DNA from: UBA7692 sp964650845
GTDB taxonomy: Bacteria > Bacteroidota > Bacteroidia > Chitinophagales > LD1
Assembly (NCBI GenBank): GCA_964650845.1
Contig: CAZYXR010000058.1
Location: forward strand, 1 to 19,101
Direction: 5' to 3'
DNA: 19,101 nt
Shown: piece after piece, positions 15,325-19,101 of the stretch
Numbering within the stretch: position 1 is the first letter of the stretch
Layout of the letters: every line of letters begins with the position of its first letter
Notes under the pieces: model-generated
Seen by the model: only the letters and a program-made list of their open reading frames with translations
Databases searched by the model: none
What the model was told of the DNA's origin: nothing
Program-made: the position numbers and the translations under genes

Positions 15325-16707
15325 ATGAATCAACTATCTCAACTAAAATCAGTTTACTTCCTTGGTATTGGTGGTATAGGCATGAGTGCATTGGCGCGGT
15401 ATTTTAACCAACGTGGCGTTCGCGTTAGCGGCTACGATAAAACCTCAACTGCTCTTACCGATTCACTCTCTAAAGAAGGTATTGAAATTGTGTTTGAAGA
15501 TGCTGTTGAGCTTGTACCCAAAGATGTAGATTTAGTTGTTTACACACCTGCCATTCCCAAAGATCACAAAGGCTTTAATTACTATAAAAGTGGAAGTTAT
15601 AATCTGCTGAAAAGGAGCGAAGTGTTGGGGCTTATTTCTGCCGAGCACTACACCGTTGCCGTTGCTGGTTCGCATGGAAAAACAACTGTTAGCTCCATGA
15701 TAGCTCATATTATTTGTAATGCAGGGTATGACGTTGAAGCATTTCTTGGTGGCATTTGCTCTAATTATTACTCAAACTACATCACTCAATCGGGTATGCA
15801 ATTTGTGCCGGCAGCAAAAGATAAAGTAGTGATAGTGGAAGCCGATGAATTCGATCGTTCTTTTCATCGTTTGCACCCCAATTTGGCTGTGATTACTGCG
15901 GTAGATACCGACCATTTGGATATTTACGGAAGTAAACAAGCAATAGACGAAGCCTTTATTCAATTTGCTGAAAAGATTGAAGAGGAAGGATTTCTGGCAA
16001 TTAAAAACAACCAAAGCATCAACGATAAATTGCCGCAATTAGATAAAGCCTTTTATGCTTTTGCCGATAACACTGCGGATGTTTTTTGCAGTAAATATTG
16101 GATTGTAGAAGGAGGTTATCTTTTTCACATTAGCTATTTTGGAAAAGAGTACAAATCGTTTCGATTGAACCTTGGAGGTTTACATAATATCGAAAATGCC
16201 ATTGCTGCTTTTATTGTATGCTTAGAATTGGGCTTAAATGCGGAACAGATAAAGGCGGGGTTAAACACTTTTAAGGGCATAAAACGCAGATTCGAAAAGT
16301 TGATTGAAGATGATAAACACGTTTTTATTGACGATTATGCACATCACCCCGAAGAGATTAGAATGTTGCTTTCGAGTGTAAAAGAACTTTATCCCGAAAA
16401 GCGTATTGCCGCTGTGTTTCAGCCGCATCTATTTTCTCGCACAAAAGATTTGGCCGAAGGTTTTGCAAAAAGTTTGAGCATTGCCGATGAAGTTGTTTTG
16501 TTAGAAATTTATCCGGCAAGAGAACTGCCAATCGAGGGCGTTACGTCCGATTTAATTTTCAATCAACTTACCTGCCAAAGCAAACACTCGATAAATAAAA
16601 CCGAGTTGGTTTCTTTTCTAAACAGTAAAGACGATATAGAAGTATTGCTTACTATTGGTGCTGGTGATATAGATAAGTATCTAACTGAGATTAAGAGCAG
16701 TCTATAG
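15325..16707 (+). CDS. murC: UDP-N-acetylmuramate--L-alanine ligase MurC
   Basis: MurC ligates L-alanine to UDP-MurNAc using ATP, the first amino acid addition to the peptidoglycan stem. The protein has 460 residues, the normal length. The N-terminal UDP-binding domain has FLGIGGIGMSALA (GIGGIG at 14-19). The central ATPase domain has the P-loop GSHGKTT at 115-121 and later VEADEFDRSF and TAVDTDHLDIYG. The C-terminal domain contains HVFIDDYAHHPEEI. The ATG lies 5 nt after the murG stop, so the two are surely cotranscribed. ftsQ, its usual follower, is missing; instead a minus-strand unit ends head-on against it. No plus-strand terminator is clear. Confidence 0.96.
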   Translation: MNQLSQLKSVYFLGIGGIGMSALARYFNQRGVRVSGYDKTSTALTDSLSKEGIEIVFEDAVELVPKDVDLVVYTPAIPKDHKGFNYYKSGSYNLLKRSEVLGLISAEHYTVAVAGSHGKTTVSSMIAHIICNAGYDVEAFLGGICSNYYSNYITQSGMQFVPAAKDKVVIVEADEFDRSFHRLHPNLAVITAVDTDHLDIYGSKQAIDEAFIQFAEKIEEEGFLAIKNNQSINDKLPQLDKAFYAFADNTADVFCSKYWIVEGGYLFHISYFGKEYKSFRLNLGGLHNIENAIAAFIVCLELGLNAEQIKAGLNTFKGIKRRFEKLIEDDKHVFIDDYAHHPEEIRMLLSSVKELYPEKRIAAVFQPHLFSRTKDLAEGFAKSLSIADEVVLLEIYPARELPIEGVTSDLIFNQLTCQSKHSINKTELVSFLNSKDDIEVLLTIGAGDIDKYLTEIKSSL

Positions 16708-16772
16708 AAGCTGTTTATCGCTTTGTTTTCGCTGTGCCGCAGTTGTATTTTTTGCTTCATTTTCATGTAAAC

Positions 16773-16806
16773 AAAAAGGCTGTATCCCAACTAAGGAATA
16801 CAGCCT
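16773..16806 (-). terminator. Intrinsic terminator of the minus-strand tRNA-like unit
   Basis: An inverted repeat pairs AGGCTGTAT with ATACAGCCT (16777-16785 and 16798-16806), with further CC/GG pairing inside. On the minus strand the stem runs straight into five Ts. On the plus strand no T-run follows, so it serves the minus strand, ending the transcript 33 nt after the small membrane-peptide gene. Confidence 0.7.
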
Positions 16807-16839
16807 ACAAAACGGACAGAACGAACGAAAAAGTTTGTT

Positions 16840-16974
16840 TTAGATAAGTTTTGGCTTTTGTTTTTCAATGCTCACACTTCCAAGAGATATGACGCGTATT
16901 GCAAGCATCAGTATCGAAAGAAAAATATATGCTATCAGCGATAGCATTACCATGAGCATCATAAACCGTACCAT
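16840..16974 (-). CDS. Small hydrophobic peptide (44 aa), single membrane helix
   Basis: A 44-codon reading frame from the ATG at 16974 to a TAA at 16840. Residues 4-26 are strongly hydrophobic (FMMLMVMLSLIAYIFLSILM onward) and should form one membrane helix, with Arg3 before it and Arg27 after it. The tail is polar and basic (SIEKQKPKLI). I recognise no family. It is supported as a gene by context: it starts 15 nt after the 3' end of the tRNA-like RNA, reads the same way, and is followed 33 nt on by an intrinsic terminator. A chance frame of this length in AT-rich DNA remains possible. No strong ribosome-binding site is seen, which is usual for Bacteroidota. Confidence 0.5.
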   Translation of the reverse strand: MVRFMMLMVMLSLIAYIFLSILMLAIRVISLGSVSIEKQKPKLI

Positions 16975-16989
16975 ATCAGAACATTTAGC

Positions 16990-17130
16990 TGTTGGGGCAG
17001 GACTCGAACCTGCAAGAGGTAGTTAGCCGCAGCATGGATGGTGAGTAATCACCATCCATGCTTTGATTTATCCCATATTCCTCACCCACGAGACTGGTGG
17101 GCATGTTTGCCAAAATTCCATCACCCAACA
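16990..17130 (-). ncRNA. tRNA-like RNA (Leu-type cloverleaf) with giant variable arm
   Basis: Read on the minus strand this forms a near-complete class II cloverleaf. The acceptor TGTTGGG pairs 7/7 with CCCAACA. TG follows at positions 8-9. The D arm ATGGAATTTTGGCAAACAT closely resembles bacterial tRNA-Leu (GTGGAATTGGTAGACAC type). The anticodon stem CCCAC/GTGGG is 5/5, and the T arm GCAGG-TTCGAGT-CCTGC is 5/5 with the standard loop. Two things are wrong for a decoding tRNA. The anticodon loop CAGTCTC has A instead of the near-universal U33 and a pyrimidine at 37 (nominal anticodon GUC). The variable region is about 69 nt instead of about 12-20. The next base (position 73) is G, and CCA is not encoded. 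A consensus -7 element lies just upstream. It could be a tRNA pseudogene, a non-decoding tRNA-like RNA, or a leader of the peptide gene. Confidence 0.6.
17031..17062 (-). repeat. Perfect 14-bp inverted repeat in the variable arm
   Basis: AGCATGGATGGTGA pairs perfectly with TCACCATCCATGCT around a 4-nt loop (TTAC on the minus strand, GTAA on the plus). It forms the body of the enlarged variable arm of the tRNA-like RNA. No T-run follows it on either strand, so it is not a terminator. Confidence 0.9.
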
Positions 17131-17147
17131 ATTTTTAAGAACGTGAT

Positions 17148-17156
17148 GCAAATATA
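17148..17156 (-). promoter_or_regulatory. -7 promoter element of the tRNA-like unit
   Basis: The minus strand reads TATATTTGC, an exact match to the Bacteroidota -7 consensus TAnnTTTG and the best match in the window. It ends 17 nt before the tRNA-like cloverleaf, so the RNA would begin only a few bases ahead of its acceptor stem. The -33 side is only weakly matched (a TTTC 19 nt upstream). Confidence 0.5.
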
Positions 17157-17219
17157 AAATGTTATATGTTTTATTGAAAGAAATGTTACAAAATGAGTAA
17201 AAGTTTCGTTTTTATTCAA

Positions 17220-17228
17220 TAGAATTGC
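17220..17228 (+). promoter_or_regulatory. -7-like promoter element of the Lrp/AsnC gene
   Basis: TAGAATTGC differs from TAnnTTTG(C) at one position and ends 3 nt before the ATG at 17232. Together with the divergent element at 17148-17156 it marks a back-to-back promoter region. Confidence 0.35.
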
Positions 17229-17231
17229 GTT

Positions 17232-17738
17232 ATGGAAAACAAAAATCAGAAACAGTCGGAAAATCAGGCGGCTAATTATGAATTTGATAACACCGATATT
17301 CAGTTATTGAATTTATTGATGAAAGATGCCTTTATGCCTTACACAGAAATTGCAAAAGAATTATACGTTTCGCCCGGCACAGTGCATGTAAGAATGAAAA
17401 AACTTACAGAGGCAGGCATTGCTCACGCCCCGCAAATACAAGTTGATTTACCTAAACTGGGTTATGACATTACTGCTTTTATTGGTGTGTATCTCAACAA
17501 GAGCGATATGTATGATACGGTGGTTAAAGCATTAAAAAAAATACCCGAAATTGTAAGTTGCCATTACACAACGGGCAATTATAGTTTGTTTCTAAAAATG
17601 CACTGTCGCGATACGCAACATCTGCGCACAGTTCTGCACGATAAAATTCAGAAAATTGAAGGGATAAACAGAACCGAAACATTGATTTCGCTCGAAGAAA
17701 GTTTTAGTAGAAGCTTACAGTTGAACTTGCAAAAGTGA
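17232..17738 (+). CDS. Lrp/AsnC-family transcriptional regulator
   Basis: A regulator of 168 residues. A winged helix-turn-helix at about 17-65 shows FDNTDIQLLNLLMKDAFMPY and TEIAKELYVSPGTVHVRMKKL, the typical Lrp/AsnC DNA-binding region. The C-terminal RAM (ligand-binding and oligomerising) domain begins near LGYDITAFIGVYLN and includes CHYTTGNYSLFLKMHCRD in place of the usual GxxDxxL segment. Members bind DNA as dimers to octamers and respond to amino acids. The N-terminal tail of about 16 residues is polar and Gln/Asn-rich. The ATG at 17232 lies 3 nt after a promoter-like element. The gene diverges from the tRNA-like unit, and family members often control divergent neighbours and themselves; this is inference only. 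Confidence 0.92.
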   Translation: MENKNQKQSENQAANYEFDNTDIQLLNLLMKDAFMPYTEIAKELYVSPGTVHVRMKKLTEAGIAHAPQIQVDLPKLGYDITAFIGVYLNKSDMYDTVVKALKKIPEIVSCHYTTGNYSLFLKMHCRDTQHLRTVLHDKIQKIEGINRTETLISLEESFSRSLQLNLQK

Positions 17739-17825
17739 GCAATGGTAGTGCGCAAACAATTGCCTCAAACTTTCTAAAGTCTGTTATCTTATGTGTTTAG
17801 CTTTTATTCTTCATTCAACACTTCT

Positions 17826-17834
17826 TACATTCGC
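17826..17834 (+). promoter_or_regulatory. -7-like promoter element of the DUF2480 gene
   Basis: TACATTCGC fits TAnnTTCGC and ends only 3 nt before the ATG at 17838. It supports that start over a GTG 45 nt further upstream. Confidence 0.45.
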
Positions 17835-17837
17835 CTG

Positions 17838-18359
17838 ATGCAACCACCGCAACCAATAGTAAACAAAACAACAAACCGTGGGGTAATAGAAATTGACTTG
17901 GCTGAATTTTTTCCGGCAAAAGGTGATGTTGTAAATATTGATTTGAAAGATTTTCTTTTTAAAGGTTTGATAGTGCGCGAAAGCGATTTTAGGCAGCAAG
18001 TTGCCGATACAGATTGGTCTATTTTAAAAAATAAAAGCGTTTGTGTGTATTGCAGTAGCGATGCCATTATACCAATGTGGGCTTATATGCTGCTGAGTGT
18101 TTCGCTGGCACCTTTTGCAAAAGATGTTGTGGTTGCAACACCTGCACATGCCGAAGATGTTTTTCAGCAGCGTGCAATTGCCGCAATAGATTTTAGAAAG
18201 TATGAAGGTCTTCGAGTAATTGTAAAAGGTTGTGGTGATCGTGAAATATTACCGGGCGCATTTGCGTTAATCAGTTTCGAGTTGGCAAAAGTTGCGCGTT
18301 CGGTAATGTATGGCGAAGCTTGCAGTTCGGTTCCGGTGTTTAAGAAAAGTATAGATTAG
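17838..18359 (+). CDS. DUF2480 family protein
   Basis: A protein of 173 residues matching my recollection of the Bacteroidota-specific DUF2480 family: NRGVIEIDLAEFFP near the N-terminus, then DLKDFLFKGLIVRESDFRQ, VCVYCSSDAIIPMWAYMLL and VIVKGCGDREILPGAF. No signal peptide or membrane helix is seen, so it is probably cytoplasmic. Its function is not known. The chosen ATG follows a promoter-like motif; the frame opens 15 codons earlier at a GTG, but that extension is not family-like. The lytic transglycosylase gene begins 12 nt after the stop, so they are probably cotranscribed. Confidence 0.82.
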   Translation: MQPPQPIVNKTTNRGVIEIDLAEFFPAKGDVVNIDLKDFLFKGLIVRESDFRQQVADTDWSILKNKSVCVYCSSDAIIPMWAYMLLSVSLAPFAKDVVVATPAHAEDVFQQRAIAAIDFRKYEGLRVIVKGCGDREILPGAFALISFELAKVARSVMYGEACSSVPVFKKSID

Positions 18360-18371
18360 AAGTTGATTACC

Positions 18372-19101
18372 ATGAAGAAAAATATTTTCGTAGCTACTGT
18401 TGCAATCGCTTTGTTTGTAGGCTTTGGCGCAGCTTATGCTTTGCAAAAAGCAAATTGGTTTTTAGGCGAAAAAGTGAATTTGTTTGACAAAACACGAACC
18501 GAAACCCCGCAAGTAGTTATCAATACGCGAATTGATTCTACACAAAAAGTTGAACCCTTGCGCATTGCCGGTGAAATAAGTTTTGCAGGCGAACGTGTGC
18601 CACTCGAAGACCCAGATGTGTGGGAACGATTAGATAGAGAACTTCAGGTGAATGTTTTTTGGCACTCTAACACTTTTCTTACCATGAAGCTTGCAAATCG
18701 CTATTTTCCTGAAATTGAACGTGTGTTGGCAGAAGAAGGTGTGCCCAATGATTTTAAATACTTGCCATTGATAGAAAGTGGATTTAGAGACGTGGTAAGC
18801 CCATCAAAGGCAGCAGGTTTTTGGCAGTTTTTGGAGCCAACAGCAAAGCTCTATAACCTTGATNNNNNNNNNNCAGAAGTTGATGAAAGATATAATGTAG
18901 AAAAGAGCACTCGTGCTGCATGTAAGTATTTAAAGCAGGCAAAAGAGAAATTGGGTAATTGGACACTGGCTGCTGCTGCGTACAATATGGGTATGGCCGG
19001 TATGGCAGAGAAGTGTAAGATACAACAAACAGATAGCTATTATAACTTACTGCTTACACAAGAAACTTCTCGTTATGTATTCAGAATGCTTGCAATGAAA
19101 A
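18372..19101 (+). CDS. Membrane-bound lytic transglycosylase, SLT domain (partial, 10-N gap)
   Basis: The gene starts at the ATG at 18372 and runs off the right edge. The N-terminus is a signal peptide or membrane anchor (NIFVATVAIALFVGFGAAYA). The soluble-lytic-transglycosylase domain begins near EIERVLAEEGVPNDFKYLPL, with the catalytic glutamate Glu135 in LIESGF. SPSKAAGFWQF and, after the gap, WTLAAAAYNMG are the other two signature segments. Family members cleave the MurNAc-GlcNAc bond of peptidoglycan to give 1,6-anhydro ends, here in the periplasm. A 10-N gap falls at YNLD/EVDERYN. The frame is kept across it and only about three or four residues appear to be missing. LysM repeats, often present in MltD-like relatives, would lie beyond the edge. 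It lies 12 nt after the DUF2480 gene. Confidence 0.9.
   Translation, partial: MKKNIFVATVAIALFVGFGAAYALQKANWFLGEKVNLFDKTRTETPQVVINTRIDSTQKVEPLRIAGEISFAGERVPLEDPDVWERLDRELQVNVFWHSNTFLTMKLANRYFPEIERVLAEEGVPNDFKYLPLIESGFRDVVSPSKAAGFWQFLEPTAKLYNLDXXXXEVDERYNVEKSTRAACKYLKQAKEKLGNWTLAAAAYNMGMAGMAEKCKIQQTDSYYNLLLTQETSRYVFRMLAMK
18864..18873. other. Scaffold gap (10 N) inside the lytic transglycosylase gene
   Basis: Ten Ns between YNLD and EVDERYN. Family comparison suggests the missing part is about the size of the placeholder, and the frame is kept across it. Confidence 0.97.

Larger units (their letters stand above)
16708..17231. other. 524-nt interval between murC and the Lrp-type gene
   Basis: No protein longer than 60 residues lies here. 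It holds the minus-strand terminator, the 44-residue peptide gene, the tRNA-like RNA with its hairpin, and two divergent promoter elements. The first 65 bases after murC show nothing I can support. Confidence 0.8.

Noticed and set aside
16984..17058. A 24-residue reading frame running from the variable-arm hairpin through the T arm of the tRNA-like RNA (starts MDGDYSPSML).
   Set aside because: It would be a tmRNA-like tag, but there is no start signal, and tRNA T arms often read open by chance. Not enough to call a gene.
1..19101. CRISPR array, prophage, insertion sequence or defence island.
   Set aside because: No spaced direct repeats, transposase, integrase, phage structural or nuclease genes were found. 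The genes are mainly chromosomal housekeeping.

Overview
The window is a piece of a draft genome scaffold from a member of the Bacteroidota, probably close to the Chitinophagales or Sphingobacteriales. Four things point there. The DNA is AT-rich. Lipoprotein signals end in '..SC'. Families largely confined to this phylum are present (DUF2480, a TamA/BamA-like outer-membrane protein that begins with a lipobox). Many genes carry a motif matching the Bacteroidota -7 promoter element TAnnTTTG, here usually TAnnTTCGC, only a few bases before the start codon.

Layout. 1-705 (-): a SpoIIE/RsbU-type PP2C phosphatase that runs off the left edge. 826-2882 (+): cca and a DUF502 membrane protein. 2906-3346 (-): rlmH, divergent from two small lipoproteins (3377-4170, +). 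4309-8103 (-): a probable operon read TrmH-type methylase, BtuF-like binding protein, GT2 glycosyltransferase, cation-diffusion facilitator, NUDIX hydrolase, with two overlapping junctions. 8143-10472 (+): the TamA/BamA-like protein, broken by a one-base frameshift. 10604-16707 (+): corA, lipB, asnS, murG and murC. 16773-17156 (-): a compact unit with a tRNA-like RNA, a 44-residue membrane peptide and a terminator. 17232 to the right edge (+): an Lrp/AsnC regulator, a DUF2480 protein and a lytic transglycosylase that runs off the edge.

Most genes are housekeeping: tRNA 3'-end maturation (cca), ribosome and RNA methylation (rlmH, TrmH family), asparaginyl-tRNA synthesis, lipoate attachment, peptidoglycan precursor synthesis and turnover (murG, murC, lytic transglycosylase), outer-membrane biogenesis and metal ion traffic (corA, cation-diffusion facilitator).

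The most unusual stretch is 16773-17156 on the minus strand. A consensus -7 element precedes a 141-nt RNA with a nearly perfect tRNA cloverleaf and a Leu-type D arm. Its anticodon loop lacks U33, and its variable region of about 69 nt contains a perfect 14-bp hairpin. A small single-helix membrane peptide starts 15 nt after the cloverleaf and is followed by an intrinsic terminator. It looks like a complete transcription unit diverging from the Lrp-type gene. Its function is unknown.

Assembly quality matters here. There are three 10-N scaffold gaps. The one in lipB is preceded by uncut Illumina P5 adapter sequence, and the TamA/BamA-like gene probably has a one-base error. The interruptions of lipB, the cation-diffusion facilitator and the TamA/BamA-like gene should not be taken as biological without checking.
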